Shown piece by piece: positions 29,990 to 39,151 of a stretch of DNA of 64,000 bases. The position numbers and the translations under genes were made by a program. Origin of the DNA: Hyphomonadaceae bacterium (GTDB taxonomy: Bacteria > Pseudomonadota > Alphaproteobacteria > Caulobacterales > Aquidulcibacteraceae); the NCBI GenBank assembly GCA_009773395.1, contig WRPI01000001.1, positions 472,425 through 536,424 on the forward strand, read 5' to 3'. Below the pieces are notes generated by a model. The model had not been told where the DNA came from and ran no database searches. It saw only the letters and a program-made list of their open reading frames with translations. Position 1 is the first letter of the stretch; every line of letters starts with the position of its first letter.

Positions 29990-30333
29990 GGGGCAGTTAC
30001 CCTTTCCACAATGCGCAAAATCGTTGCTTCTGTGTTTTCAATTTGCCCCGCCGCATTTACAATGCGCTCGTCAAATACATAATTGCCAACCGCCAATGCC
30101 GCCGAACTTGTCGCATCAAGCGTCAATATCCAGCCATCAGTGCCTAGTCCGTCCACATCATCGCTTGTCGCAGTGGTAAATGTTGCCACATGTGCAACAG
30201 TGCTTTCAGGAACACCAAGGCCACTAGCAGCAGGTTTCAACCGCGCCGTAATGGTATCGCCAACTTGCCTTCCCGATAATGTATATTGGAAAGTCTCACC
30301 GCGCTGTATTGTTGCAAATGTCGTAAGTGGCAC
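29986..30333 (-). CDS. phage-like small beta-rich protein (baseplate/upper-fibre type)
   Basis: 115 residues starting at a GTG that overlaps the stop of the 59-residue gene (TAGTG). The layout, FATIQRGETFQYTLSGRQVGDTITARLKPA, then a DGWILTLDATSSAALAVGNYVFDERIVNAAG block, recalls the N-terminal domains of phage baseplate/upper-fibre proteins that begin 'rG-D-T-x-x-y ... G..i.a.ik' and end in a 'l.Gty.y.i' strand. The resemblance is by eye. It lies between a probable small membrane protein and the two fibre-like genes. Confidence 0.6.
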   Translation of the reverse strand: MPLTTFATIQRGETFQYTLSGRQVGDTITARLKPAASGLGVPESTVAHVATFTTATSDDVDGLGTDGWILTLDATSSAALAVGNYVFDERIVNAAGQIENTEATILRIVERVTAP

Positions 30334-30512
30334 TATCGTTGACGCCCAACTGACGTGTTGGTTTTTAAGCGCAACAGAGCCATTATGAGGCCGACGCCTG
30401 CCAAAGTAGCACCGCGATAATGTTCCGGCACTAAATCTATGACGCCCATTTGTTGCGCCATACCGATAGCAGTAATAATGCCCGCCGTTGAAATTGTTTT
30501 ATAACCCTTCAT
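30333..30512 (-). CDS. small membrane protein, first gene of the tail-fibre-like cassette
   Basis: 59 residues. The ATG at 30512 has a perfect AGGAGG six bases upstream, the strongest ribosome site in this stretch. It has two hydrophobic segments (TISTAGIITAIGMAQQMGVI and GATLAGVGLIMALLRL) separated by DLVPEHY and a basic C-terminus. Very small proteins with this two-helix plan are common beside phage lysis or fibre genes, sometimes as holins, but a holin function is only a guess. Its stop overlaps the next start. Confidence 0.65.
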   Translation of the reverse strand: MKGYKTISTAGIITAIGMAQQMGVIDLVPEHYRGATLAGVGLIMALLRLKTNTSVGRQR

Positions 30513-30589
30513 TCGAACCTCCTGATTAAATTCAGGCTCAAGAATGAATGATGGAACTGGGGGGTGGATTAACTAAGTGCTATGCACAG

Positions 30590-31375
30590 TTATGCATTGG
30601 TAAATCTATTAAAAATTCGCGCACTAAAAAACCCAGCCGTTAGTGCGACTAAAACGCCTATCAAAGCGTATAAAAGCTTGTGCCTTTGGGCAAATTCATA
30701 AATTGTTCGCTCGATACCCACTTTTGAAACCACAAGAGTTGTAAGGCTCGAATCAACTGGTCGTCCGTTGCGAAACACCATCACTTTTACTGTGTAAAGC
30801 CCAGGTGGTGTAAGGTCCGGCATTCGTAAATCGGCTCTGAAAAGCCCTCCTTCGACCAAACGAACCCCATTAGAGCTTCGCAAATAAAGCTGTTGTTTTT
30901 CGCGTTCAGTGACATAGGCATTTTTCAGTTTTGTCAAAATTGGTGAATTCTGGTGTTCGCTATCCACCGCTAATTGGCTTTGCGCAGTCAACCCATAAAG
31001 GTTTAATGTATCATTCGGTGCAATTTCGCTTAAAGGCCTTGTGCTTGCCACGCCGAAAAAAGTAGGTGCAGCTTCAAATTTTATCCTTGTCTGCCCAACC
31101 CATAGTCCAGCAATAGGGATTTTTTCGCTTACCCATGCGGGTCGGTCAGGGCCGCGCACGATGACCACGATGTCAGGAACTTTTTGGTTTGTCGATTGAT
31201 ACGCACCAAACATTGTGATTTTGGCACCATTAAAACTCGAAGTCACCAAAACTTGTTCATCAATTAAGGCAGCGGCCAAGCGGGTTCTTTGCGCGAAACC
31301 CGCCGATGGAATAAACAGAACTAGGCAGGCCAGTGCGGCAAAAAAAGCAGATTTTTTCTTGGCAAAACCTATCAT
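30590..31375 (-). CDS. TIGR02186 family membrane-anchored periplasmic protein
   Basis: 261 residues: signal peptide (about 1-28, ending GFAQ), a beta-rich periplasmic domain with LIDEQVLVTSSFNGAKITMFGAY and VVIVRGPDRPAWVSEK, and one C-terminal transmembrane helix (about 236-256). This is the layout of the alphaproteobacterial TIGR02186 family, whose members usually sit beside a TSUP permease gene, as here. The start overlaps the TSUP stop by 4 bases (ATGA), so the two are coupled. The family's role is unknown; the pairing suggests it assists or senses sulfur-compound transport. Confidence 0.85.
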   Translation of the reverse strand: MIGFAKKKSAFFAALACLVLFIPSAGFAQRTRLAAALIDEQVLVTSSFNGAKITMFGAYQSTNQKVPDIVVIVRGPDRPAWVSEKIPIAGLWVGQTRIKFEAAPTFFGVASTRPLSEIAPNDTLNLYGLTAQSQLAVDSEHQNSPILTKLKNAYVTEREKQQLYLRSSNGVRLVEGGLFRADLRMPDLTPPGLYTVKVMVFRNGRPVDSSLTTLVVSKVGIERTIYEFAQRHKLLYALIGVLVALTAGFFSARIFNRFTNA

Positions 31376-32298
31376 AGCCCGCCGCCTGCTGAGGAAATAT
31401 CGAAAATATCGCTTGGCTTAAGTATCAATTGGCTCGCAAGTATTAGGCACAATACCAATATCATGCCGCCTAACAACAGCCGCAATTGCTCAGCGTTAAA
31501 TTTGCGGCCAAAAATTGTGCCTAATTGCGATCCAATAACTGCGCCGCAAATCAAAATTAGCGTAAGGACAATATCCAATCCGCCATTGGCGCTGGCTTGC
31601 ACGAAACTTGTTGTGCTCGCCATAATCAAAACTTGAAAAATCGAAGTTCCAACTACAAGGCTCGGTGGCATATTGATAAGATATACCAAAGCGGGAATCA
31701 GTAAAAACCCCCCGCCAACCCCCATTATGGCCGACAAAATGCCAATAACAAATCCAATTACAACTGGTGGAATTATGGAAATATACAAGCGTGAACGCGA
31801 AAATTTCACTTTAAGCGGCAATGTATAGGCCAATTCACTCTTTCTGCGGCTGCGAAGTTTGGGTGCGCCTTCGTTAGCGCTGCCCGTCAAAGAACGCCAC
31901 GATTCGTTCACCAAGCTATATCCAACAAATCCAAGCAGTATGACGTATGAAACCTGTACTAATACTTCGGCAAGTCCCAATCCTTGGAACCACCGAAATA
32001 TGCTCGCGCCAAATCCAACCCCTACAACACCTGAAATGGACATTACCAATCCCAAGCGTAAATCGAGAGCTTTGCGCTCCATCTGCACCATAAAACTAGA
32101 CATCGATGCCGCAGCTGAAACATTGGCGCCAGCAACCACAGCGATTGGTGCCGGAATACCCGAAAGCATCAAAAGCGGTGTCAATATGAAGCCGCCACCG
32201 ATTCCAAACAATCCCGAAATGGCGCCTACCAGCACGCCAATTCCGATCATCAGCAGCGGGTTCACTGCCATTTCTGCGATGGGCAGATACAACTGCAT
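31372..32298 (-). CDS. TSUP (TauE/SafE) family permease
   Basis: 308 residues from the ATG at 32298 (MQLYLPIAEMAVNPLL). About eight transmembrane helices in two halves with the conserved glycine motifs GLFGIGGGFILTPLL and AIMGVGGGFLLIPALVYL. The family moves sulfite, sulfoacetate, taurine or similar anions. The loop between the halves is basic (RSRRKSELA). It is translationally coupled to the TIGR02186 gene, an arrangement common in alphaproteobacteria. Substrate is not deducible here. Confidence 0.9.
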   Translation of the reverse strand: MQLYLPIAEMAVNPLLMIGIGVLVGAISGLFGIGGGFILTPLLMLSGIPAPIAVVAGANVSAAASMSSFMVQMERKALDLRLGLVMSISGVVGVGFGASIFRWFQGLGLAEVLVQVSYVILLGFVGYSLVNESWRSLTGSANEGAPKLRSRRKSELAYTLPLKVKFSRSRLYISIIPPVVIGFVIGILSAIMGVGGGFLLIPALVYLINMPPSLVVGTSIFQVLIMASTTSFVQASANGGLDIVLTLILICGAVIGSQLGTIFGRKFNAEQLRLLLGGMILVLCLILASQLILKPSDIFDISSAGGGL

Positions 32299-32385
32299 CG
32301 CTTGCTCCAACCTAACTAAGACCAAGAATTATTTTTCTTGATACAACAACTGCGAAACACTTTGGCGCATCATACGCTTTTTAGC

Positions 32386-32495
32386 AAACTAGCTCGGTTT
32401 GCGTTTAGTTGTCACTAAACGCCCGCGCTAGTTAGTTTCTTGGTCGCGCATTTCTGCTTATTAAGTCTTAACAACTTAAACGCAATGCGCTCTAG
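32386..32495 (+). repeat. two-hairpin dispersed element, copy F
   Basis: Stem 1 spans 32386-32433 with CTAG ends and a perfect inner GCGTTTAGT/ACTAAACGC. Then the linker TTTCTTGGTCGCGCA (32436-32450) and stem 2 (TTAAGT/ACTTAA, 32461-32479). It lies just past the stop of the PodJ-like gene. Reverse-complement homology with 54450-54553 runs over the full length; 36654-36750 shares the linker and the CTAG-ended stem. Confidence 0.85.
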
Positions 32496-32500
32496 GTTTA

Positions 32501-35500
32501 TTAGTCTGGGCCACCAGACTCTGCCCTGAAAGCTGTAACCCGGCGATCTTCTGCAACTTTGTCAGCAGGCGCAAGAGTGCGCGATAAATCAGCAGCTTTG
32601 CGTGCGGCATCACCATCGCCGCTTTTGGCCGCCAAAGCATACCAATAATAAGCCTCGCGACTACTTCTTGTCCCGCCAAGTCCCTGTTCGGCCATTAAGC
32701 CAAGATTATACTGACTGTCTGGTAAACCGCGCCTTGCCGCCCTACGAAAATTCTCGGTTGCGCGATTAAAATCTTGCTGCGCGCCAGCGCCCTCGGAGAA
32801 ATAAACGCCCAAATTATGTTGCGCTTGCCTTGAACCCGCTTGGGCGGCGCGTTCAGTCCATCTCCGTGCCTGTGTCAGATCCCTAGTTACGCCCTCGCCA
32901 CGCTCATACATTTTTGCCAGACGATTTTGGGCGCGGGTATCGCCCATATCGGCGGCTCTGGTCATTAATTGACGAGCGCCAGCAGCATCGCCTGCCTGGG
33001 TGCGAGCAAGCGCTTGGGCATAAATTTGCCGCGCTTGGGCAAGGTTTGCATTAGCAGGTGCACCATTTGGTGATGTTTGCACCGCCGAGGCAATGCGCGG
33101 CGTACCACTGTTTGGCGCTATGTGATTGCTTGCCACTGGAACCGCCGCTTTGGTCGCCTTAGGCACAACCGAAGGCGCTTTTGGAATAAGCGCCCCAGTT
33201 GATGTAATTACTTGGCCGTTCACGGGCGCAGTTGGCGTCGCTTTATTCACATGTGGATTGGCAGTAATATTTGGCGCTGTTTTAACCACTGTCTTGGCTG
33301 GCAATGTTGGTTGAGTGGATGTGGGGGCTATTGCTGCAATTTCGTTGTTCTTGGGCGGTTGCGGCGCAATAGTTGTGTCTGTATTTGGAGTTATGGGTGC
33401 GGCGGCCTGCGGTGGTGGTGGAGTGGCTGGTGCAGTATTCGCAACTTCTTGGCGTAAAGATGCAGGAAGCTCGTTTTGGTTCACTTTGTTGCGGTTTGAA
33501 ATCAACATTCCACCCACTGCAGTAGCAATCACAATTGCGCCCGCTGTCGCCATGACAGCTGGTGTTAGAATTGGTTTTGCATTGGTTTTGGTCGAATTAG
33601 TGGCTAAAGCATTGGAAATTTGAGGGGTTTTACCCCGTTCTTTTACCAAACCAGTTTTTTTTTGAGCAATCGGCTTTTTTGTTTTGGGTTTTTCCGCGCT
33701 ACTATTTGCGGCTTCCAAAGCTGCGCGGCGTGCGCGGCTTAGAAAATCGTCTTTATTATTTTCCTTGGGCCCAGATATTGGCAGACCTGACAGCCATTCT
33801 TCATCGCCCCCAGTCGAATCGCTGTCAAAACCAGCAGTTGATAAATTGGTTTGGTCCTGCGCCAAGCCAAAATCATAATTGCCATTTTCGTCAGGGGTCT
33901 GTGTCGCAAGCGCCGCGAAATCTTCCCCAAAGTCGGACGATAACGTGTCATGGTCAAAATCTGTAAGCACGGATTCAAGCCCGAATTTTGGACTTGGACC
34001 AGCAAAACCACCGCTCGCAACTTGGGCGCTGGCATTTACTGGTGAAAATTCATCAGATGCGTAATCATCGCTGGCTTGAAAATCATCGCTCTGGGCCGCT
34101 CCAAACGCTAGGCGATTGCTTGGTTGTTCATCGTCGAAAGTAAAAGGAGCCGGACTTGGCGCTTGCACGGGCTGTGGCGAGTGCTTAATTGGCGCTGCCG
34201 CCTTAAATTCATGTGTTGCGCCGAAATCATATTCGGGCGGCGAAATAATTTCCACCGAACCGCCCGCGCCTTTGGCATCAAACGAATCGACTCTATCCAA
34301 AAGCGAGTTGAGGCTGGCTTGAAGTGGCCCAGACGCCGCGCGGGCACGATCCTCAGCGGCATGGATTTCGCGCGTGACAATTGCGAGACGCTCTTCGAGT
34401 CTTTTATTGATTCTGTCATCGATTTGCGCAAGTTTTTGATTGAATTCCGCGTTGACTTCTTCTTGGCGCGACAGCAGGCTATCTGCAATTTGTTTGGTTT
34501 CTTGGCTAATTCGATCAACTATATTGTTCGAACTACCTTCCAAATTTCCAAGCCTTGCGGAAACTTGTTCTGCTAGCTGATTTATGTGCTTGCCAGCATT
34601 ATCGATAAAATCAGTTTCACGATTTTCTAATGCGCTCAACCTATCGTCAATAGCGTGGGTGATTCGCCCTAGTTCGAGGCGCATAGCCAGTGCGCTGTCT
34701 TTTGAATTATTATTGAGCCCTTCAACAGCTTTTAACCGCTCATCGAGTCCCGAACTTGCATCAACGACTTTTTGACCAATATTTTCAATTGCCGCTAAGG
34801 TTGCTTGTTCGGAATCTTGAACCCGCTCAAATAAATTCGCGCTTAAAGCTTCGTGCTTATTTTCGCTTTCAATTCTTGCATCTTGCACCAATGAGTGGAT
34901 TGTCGCGCCAACTTCATCAATTTTGCCCTGCAAACTGGCAAATCTAGTCTCAAAACCATGAGAAATTTCTTCGCGCAGGATTTTACTATCCGTGCCCTCA
35001 ATATTAGTTAGCCGTGCAGAAAGCTCCATCAATGCATCTTTGAGAGTTTCATTAGATAGTTTCGCTCGCTCCTCGGTTTCCCTTAGGCGTTCGGCAAGCA
35101 AATTTATGCCTCTGTCGGTTTCGCCGATTGCTTGGGTGGTAATTCCTTCAACAGCTTCGAGTTTTTGCGCAAACAAGCTTATTTTGCCGTCCATTGTTTG
35201 GGAAATATTTTGAGTGCTTTGGTTGATAATTCGCTCGACATCTTCAGGTGTATGGCGATGGCGACTTTCACCCTCCAAATGCCGCTCAATATTAGCGGTG
35301 CGGTCTTGATTGTCACTTATTTGGCCAGCAAGCCGAGTTAAGGCGGCTTCTAAACTGCGTAACGCAGAAATAGAACGATGCTGAGGGTCATCGTTTTCAA
35401 TGCGGCGCAACCTGTCTGCAATTGTTTCTTGCGCTTGTTTAATATCGTTCAGACTTTGCGAAACTTGATTGAAACCACGATCGGAACGCTTTTCATTGTC

Positions 35501-35983
35501 TTCGACTCGAGAAATCAAAGTTTCAATGGCCCGCTCAGTTAAGCGGTCGAGGCGAGCATCGTTTTCTTTTTGGCCAAAATCATAATCTGAACGGCTTGGC
35601 GCTTGGGGATAAGGCGCAAAAGATTGGCGGGTAGCATCATTTCCCAAAATGCCAACTGCGTCCAATTTGCGACTAAGACTATCGACGATATTTGCCAAAT
35701 GTCGAGCTTCCATATTCGACGTATTTTGCTGCTGGTTTTGATAGCCTTCACTATATGATGCGGCATGCGGGAAGGGCGTTGTGGCAGGCGCGGGAGCGAA
35801 ATCGGACCGATTGAAGTTTGCAGGATTGTTTGGTTCAGGCTGGTGAATACGCTCTTCAGCTTCTTCAATTAAATTATTAATTAGTTCGCCAATAGTGACA
35901 CCTTGGCGGCCAGCAAGTTCTTTGACCGCTTCTCGGTTGCCGGCCCTTATCCCTTTAATACTCCAAGGTGTGGCTTGGGTCAT
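32501..35983 (-). CDS. podJ: PodJ-like polar localisation factor with Sel1 repeats
   Basis: 1160 residues. The N-terminus (TPWSIKGIRAGNREAVKELAGRQG-type block, residues 4-35) resembles the start of PodJ-like proteins. A long coiled-coil region follows (about 120-590), then an acidic, probably disordered part (about 620-760), and one transmembrane helix near residue 815 (AVMATAGAIVIATAVGGMLI). A Pro/Thr-rich periplasmic linker leads to three or four Sel1 repeats (MKRAADMGDTRAQNRLAKMYERGEG-like units) to the end. In Caulobacter PodJ organises the flagellated pole and recruits pilus and stalk factors. Architecture is convincing; the exact role here is inferred. Confidence 0.8.
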   Translation of the reverse strand: MTQATPWSIKGIRAGNREAVKELAGRQGVTIGELINNLIEEAEERIHQPEPNNPANFNRSDFAPAPATTPFPHAASYSEGYQNQQQNTSNMEARHLANIVDSLSRKLDAVGILGNDATRQSFAPYPQAPSRSDYDFGQKENDARLDRLTERAIETLISRVEDNEKRSDRGFNQVSQSLNDIKQAQETIADRLRRIENDDPQHRSISALRSLEAALTRLAGQISDNQDRTANIERHLEGESRHRHTPEDVERIINQSTQNISQTMDGKISLFAQKLEAVEGITTQAIGETDRGINLLAERLRETEERAKLSNETLKDALMELSARLTNIEGTDSKILREEISHGFETRFASLQGKIDEVGATIHSLVQDARIESENKHEALSANLFERVQDSEQATLAAIENIGQKVVDASSGLDERLKAVEGLNNNSKDSALAMRLELGRITHAIDDRLSALENRETDFIDNAGKHINQLAEQVSARLGNLEGSSNNIVDRISQETKQIADSLLSRQEEVNAEFNQKLAQIDDRINKRLEERLAIVTREIHAAEDRARAASGPLQASLNSLLDRVDSFDAKGAGGSVEIISPPEYDFGATHEFKAAAPIKHSPQPVQAPSPAPFTFDDEQPSNRLAFGAAQSDDFQASDDYASDEFSPVNASAQVASGGFAGPSPKFGLESVLTDFDHDTLSSDFGEDFAALATQTPDENGNYDFGLAQDQTNLSTAGFDSDSTGGDEEWLSGLPISGPKENNKDDFLSRARRAALEAANSSAEKPKTKKPIAQKKTGLVKERGKTPQISNALATNSTKTNAKPILTPAVMATAGAIVIATAVGGMLISNRNKVNQNELPASLRQEVANTAPATPPPPQAAAPITPNTDTTIAPQPPKNNEIAAIAPTSTQPTLPAKTVVKTAPNITANPHVNKATPTAPVNGQVITSTGALIPKAPSVVPKATKAAVPVASNHIAPNSGTPRIASAVQTSPNGAPANANLAQARQIYAQALARTQAGDAAGARQLMTRAADMGDTRAQNRLAKMYERGEGVTRDLTQARRWTERAAQAGSRQAQHNLGVYFSEGAGAQQDFNRATENFRRAARRGLPDSQYNLGLMAEQGLGGTRSSREAYYWYALAAKSGDGDAARKAADLSRTLAPADKVAEDRRVTAFRAESGGPD

Positions 35984-36348
35984 TCTATACTCTCAAGCTT
36001 TGAATTGCGCAAAGCTGCCAATGTTATGGTTATCCCATTCTCAATTTTGGTAGGCTCATTTACCCGAAATATGCCAAAGTATGCCCAAGTATGACAATTG
36101 AAAACCGCTCTAAATATGAGGCATGCACTAATTTGTGTAAAAACAAGGTTAACAAGGGTTAATAACTTCTGAATTATTAATTATGTCACTGATATATCGA
36201 AGTAATTTAGGGAATACTTGGTCGGCGATACCGCAATACTATGGCAATAAGCACGCGCATACCACAACGCCGCCATTGTTCAAGGAGAGGTAATTGCACA
36301 ATGAGCAAAAATCGTTTCAACTCGAACGAGCGCTTCAGTTGAATCAAT
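35984..36348. other. intergenic region upstream of podJ-like gene
   Basis: Presumed promoter region of the PodJ-like gene. It contains three 10-bp tandem repeats (36067-36096, listed separately) and TTAA-N6-TTAA at 36149-36162, one base short of the CtrA spacing. A 13-codon plus-strand frame at 36301-36342 has a good AAGGAGAGG before its ATG, but it is too short to call. Nothing else is recognisable. Confidence 0.5.
36067..36096. promoter_or_regulatory. three phased 10-bp tandem repeats upstream of the PodJ-like gene
   Basis: AAATATGCCA, AAGTATGCCC and AAGTATGACA follow each other without spacing, 84-113 bases upstream of the podJ-like start. A 10-bp period places the repeats on one face of the helix, as in cooperative operators. 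No known regulator is assigned. Confidence 0.4.
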
Positions 36349-36636
36349 TTAATCCACCAAACTATCCATATATTGCGCAAGTTCAACATCGAGCGCCGTA
36401 ACCCCATCGGCGTCGTGGGTTGTAAGCAAAACCACCACTTTGTCGTAAACATTAAACCATTCTGGGTGGTGATCCATGATTTGCGCTTTTAAGGCTGCCC
36501 GCGTCATGAAGGTAAATGCTTCCGAGAAATCTGGAAACCTAAATTCTCGCACAATTGCCTCGCGACCTTCCATTTTGTCCCAAAGCGGAAGCAAAACCAA
36601 TACATCAGCAATTTGTAATTTCTCTATTTTTTCCAA
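36349..36636 (-). CDS. phhB: pterin-4a-carbinolamine dehydratase
   Basis: 95 residues, the standard length. It recycles the pterin cofactor of phenylalanine hydroxylase by dehydrating 4a-hydroxytetrahydropterin. The family motif around the catalytic histidines is present ([23 protein letters not shown] block) and followed by [21 protein letters not shown]. The start is a TTG with AGGG upstream. No phenylalanine hydroxylase gene is nearby, so a moonlighting or general pterin role is possible. Confidence 0.93.
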   Translation of the reverse strand: MEKIEKLQIADVLVLLPLWDKMEGREAIVREFRFPDFSEAFTFMTRAALKAQIMDHHPEWFNVYDKVVVLLTTHDADGVTALDVELAQYMDSLVD

Positions 36637-36653
36637 ACCGTTTTCCCTTTTGA

Positions 36654-36750
36654 CTAGCGCGGTGGCTTTTCAAGTGGAACTTGAAAACCGCGCTAGATTC
36701 CTTTCTTGGTCGCGCAATTTATCCATTCAAGCGATTCCACTTGAATGGAT
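36654..36750 (+). repeat. two-hairpin dispersed element, copy G (overlaps kinase 3' end)
   Basis: Stem 1 36654-36696 has perfect CTAGCGCGG/CCGCGCTAG arms and an inner TTCAAGT/ACTTGAA. The linker TTTCTTGGTCGCGCA is identical to copies F and H. Stem 2 36721-36750 has perfect 10-bp arms ATCCATTCAA/TTGAATGGAT. The tip of stem 1 differs in sequence from F and H but pairs. Stem 2 supplies the stop codon and last codons of the ChvG-like kinase gene. Confidence 0.83.
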
Positions 36751-38356
36751 TGAAATTCGCGCCAATTTTTTTCCCCGCTTCATAAATGTTCGCTACCGAT
36801 ATTTGACCATCGTGGCTTTCAATAATCTGTTTCGCAATTGAAAGCCCTAGGCCAGAATGATTGCCAAAACATGCGTTTTCTTTTGTGCGGTGAGTGTAAA
36901 ACCTGTCAAAAATAATTTCAAGCGCTTCGTCGGGAATGCCGCCGCCTTCATCTGCCACATCTATTTGCAATTTTGAACCGAGATTTTTTGCACTAATATT
37001 GATATTGCTATTGTCTGGGGCAAAAGATACCGCGTTTTCGAGCAGATTTATTATGACACGGCTGATAGCATCTTCACGAACTTTCGCCATTAATTTGTCG
37101 TTTTGTGGTAAACATTCATAATTTATGCTCACCCCACGTGAGTGGCAGGTTGTCGAATAGGCAGTTGCGATGTCGCTCAATAAATTGCTTAAGCTAATTG
37201 TTGCTGGCTCGACCCGCGCGAGTTCTGCATCCAATCTTGAGGCATTGGCAATATCCGTAAGCAATCTATCAATGCGCCCAAGATCTTGGGTGACCATATT
37301 TTCCAATTTGTCTTTTTGTTCTGCTTTCAAATCACCGCGCAATAATTCAGTCGCGCTCCGAACAGATGCCAGTGGGTTTTTGATTTCATGGGCAACATCC
37401 GCCGCAAATCTCTCATTGGCGTCAATGCGCTCCTGAAGGACCTCGGTCATGGACGACAAAGATGCTGCCAATTCACCAATTTCATCAGGCCTCAGAACCA
37501 AATCTTGTTCGCTTAATGTATGCCTTGTTCCTGAGCTGACTTCATCTGCGGCACGGGACAAACGACGTAATGGCCTTGCTATCAAAAATGCCAAGGTTAC
37601 AGCATAAAGCAAATTGATTAGAATCGCGGCCAAAATGAACGGAACCAGCGCCAGCCTTTCCCTATTTATTATTAAAGACACATCAGAGCTTTCGAGGGTC
37701 AAAACCCCAACCACGGCCCTTACCCTTTGAATCGGGACAGACACCGATATTACTCGATCTCCATTTTCGTCAAACCTTTCGGTAGTTGTAAGCACACCTT
37801 GCAAAGCACTATTAATTTCATTCAGTAAAGCTTTGTTGCTGTTTCCTGCCTCGCCTTGGACCAAGACCCTTGTGTTTTCGAGAACTTTTGACGCCGCCTT
37901 GCCAATATCAGGAACTGACGGCCCAATCGGGTTCAATTCTCGAACGTCAATTTTGTCATCGAGGTCGTTGGAATCGGCAACAAGCTCGCGGTCAATTGAA
38001 TGGAGGCGCATTCGCGCATTTGGCTCACGAAACAACCTGCGCAGCACCAGACGTGCGCGTTCTTTGTCCAAATGCGGCACTGGTTCACCAATAACCGCAG
38101 CTTCGCCCAAAACACTGGCAATCGTCATACCTTGCGCACGCAAAGTATCTACCCGCGCTTGGGTTAGGCCAGAGCGCAATTCATTGAAAACCAAGGCACC
38201 AATAACCAGAACCATAAGCCCTGCGAAACTGCCAATGAAAATAATGCCAGCTATGCCACCACGTCTTCGCTTATTTGCGATTCCTGTTCGCGGTTTCGGA
38301 TGGGTCCCAAAAGCGAAATGGCTTCGAATTTTGTCTTGTTTTTTTTCTTGTTTCAA
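36719..38356 (-). CDS. chvG: ChvG-like sensor histidine kinase
   Basis: 545 residues. Two transmembrane helices (about 32-55 and 238-262) flank a periplasmic sensing domain of about 180 residues. HAMP follows (FLIARPLRRLSRAADEVSSG), then the phosphoacceptor helix DVAHEIKNPLASVRSATE with its histidine, and an ATPase domain with the N box (NLLENAVSFAP) and DEGGGIPDEALEIIFDRFY. ChvG/ExoS senses acid or cell-envelope stress and phosphorylates ChvI. The last ten residues (NPFKWNRLNG) are encoded by a repeat element instead of the usual hydrophobic end. The TTG start lies 19 bases after the chvI stop. Confidence 0.9.
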   Translation of the reverse strand: MKQEKKQDKIRSHFAFGTHPKPRTGIANKRRRGGIAGIIFIGSFAGLMVLVIGALVFNELRSGLTQARVDTLRAQGMTIASVLGEAAVIGEPVPHLDKERARLVLRRLFREPNARMRLHSIDRELVADSNDLDDKIDVRELNPIGPSVPDIGKAASKVLENTRVLVQGEAGNSNKALLNEINSALQGVLTTTERFDENGDRVISVSVPIQRVRAVVGVLTLESSDVSLIINRERLALVPFILAAILINLLYAVTLAFLIARPLRRLSRAADEVSSGTRHTLSEQDLVLRPDEIGELAASLSSMTEVLQERIDANERFAADVAHEIKNPLASVRSATELLRGDLKAEQKDKLENMVTQDLGRIDRLLTDIANASRLDAELARVEPATISLSNLLSDIATAYSTTCHSRGVSINYECLPQNDKLMAKVREDAISRVIINLLENAVSFAPDNSNINISAKNLGSKLQIDVADEGGGIPDEALEIIFDRFYTHRTKENACFGNHSGLGLSIAKQIIESHDGQISVANIYEAGKKIGANFNPFKWNRLNG

Positions 38357-38377
38357 GATGAATTCGCCTTAAAACAA

Positions 38378-39085
38378 TCAACCTTCCATATAGCGATAAC
38401 CAACGCCATATAGGGTTTCTATTTTGTCAAATTCTTTGTCTATGTCCCGGAATTTTTTGCGAATGCGCTTGACGTGGCTATCAATAGTTCTGTCGTCAAC
38501 ATAGATGCTTTCGTCATAGGCTGCATCCATTAAATTGTCGCGGCTTTTCACAAAACCTGGCCGCTGCGCAAGCGCATTTAACAATAAGAACTCTGTCACA
38601 GTGAGGCGGACGTTTTTGCCTTTCCACGCACAAACATGGCGATTAGGATCCAAAGTCAGAAGGCCGCGCGAAACAACTTTTTTATCGCCTTCTTTGGGCG
38701 GGGCATCTATCCCACCACTCGAAGCGCGCGCGCGGCGCAATACTGCTTTAACGCGCTCTGATAATAAGCGCGGTGAAAATGGCTTTTTGATATAATCATC
38801 GGCACCGACCGAAAGCCCGACAACTTCGTCAATTTCGTCGTCTTTTGAGGTTAGGAAAATAACAGGCACATCAGAAGATTCCCGCAAACGGCGCAATAAC
38901 TCCACACCGTCCATACGCGGCATTTTAATGTCCAAAATTGCCACATCTGGCGGCGTTGCCACAAGCGCCGGCAAGGCTGTTGCGCCATCGCAATAGGAAA
39001 CTACATCATAACCTTCATTTTGGAACAATATTTCCAAAGAAGTGCGGATATTATCATCATCATCAACTAGTGCAATTTTTGTCAT
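38378..39085 (-). CDS. chvI: ChvI-like OmpR-family response regulator
   Basis: 235 residues. The receiver domain (1-120) has the acidic pocket [10 protein letters not shown], phosphoacceptor Asp in [13 protein letters not shown] and Lys in [15 protein letters not shown]. The C-terminal winged helix has [17 protein letters not shown] and the ChvI-typical recognition region [20 protein letters not shown] and YGVGYRY. It is upstream of and cotranscribed with the kinase gene. In rhizobia and Caulobacter ChvI controls envelope, acid and osmotic responses. Confidence 0.94.
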   Translation of the reverse strand: MTKIALVDDDDNIRTSLEILFQNEGYDVVSYCDGATALPALVATPPDVAILDIKMPRMDGVELLRRLRESSDVPVIFLTSKDDEIDEVVGLSVGADDYIKKPFSPRLLSERVKAVLRRARASSGGIDAPPKEGDKKVVSRGLLTLDPNRHVCAWKGKNVRLTVTEFLLLNALAQRPGFVKSRDNLMDAAYDESIYVDDRTIDSHVKRIRKKFRDIDKEFDKIETLYGVGYRYMEG

Positions 39086-39151
39086 TCGATTGTTTTAACC
39101 AATATTTTGAACTTGTGAAGAGGGAAGGCAAAATAGTTGCACTGCGCTTCA

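Noticed and set aside
28168..30512. Diversity-generating retroelement suggested by Mtd-like proteins
   Set aside because: No reverse transcriptase gene and no template/variable repeat pair is seen in the window.
36301..36342. 13-codon plus-strand frame with a strong AAGGAGAGG site
   Set aside because: Too short to judge as a gene; could be a leader peptide, but no downstream plus-strand gene follows.
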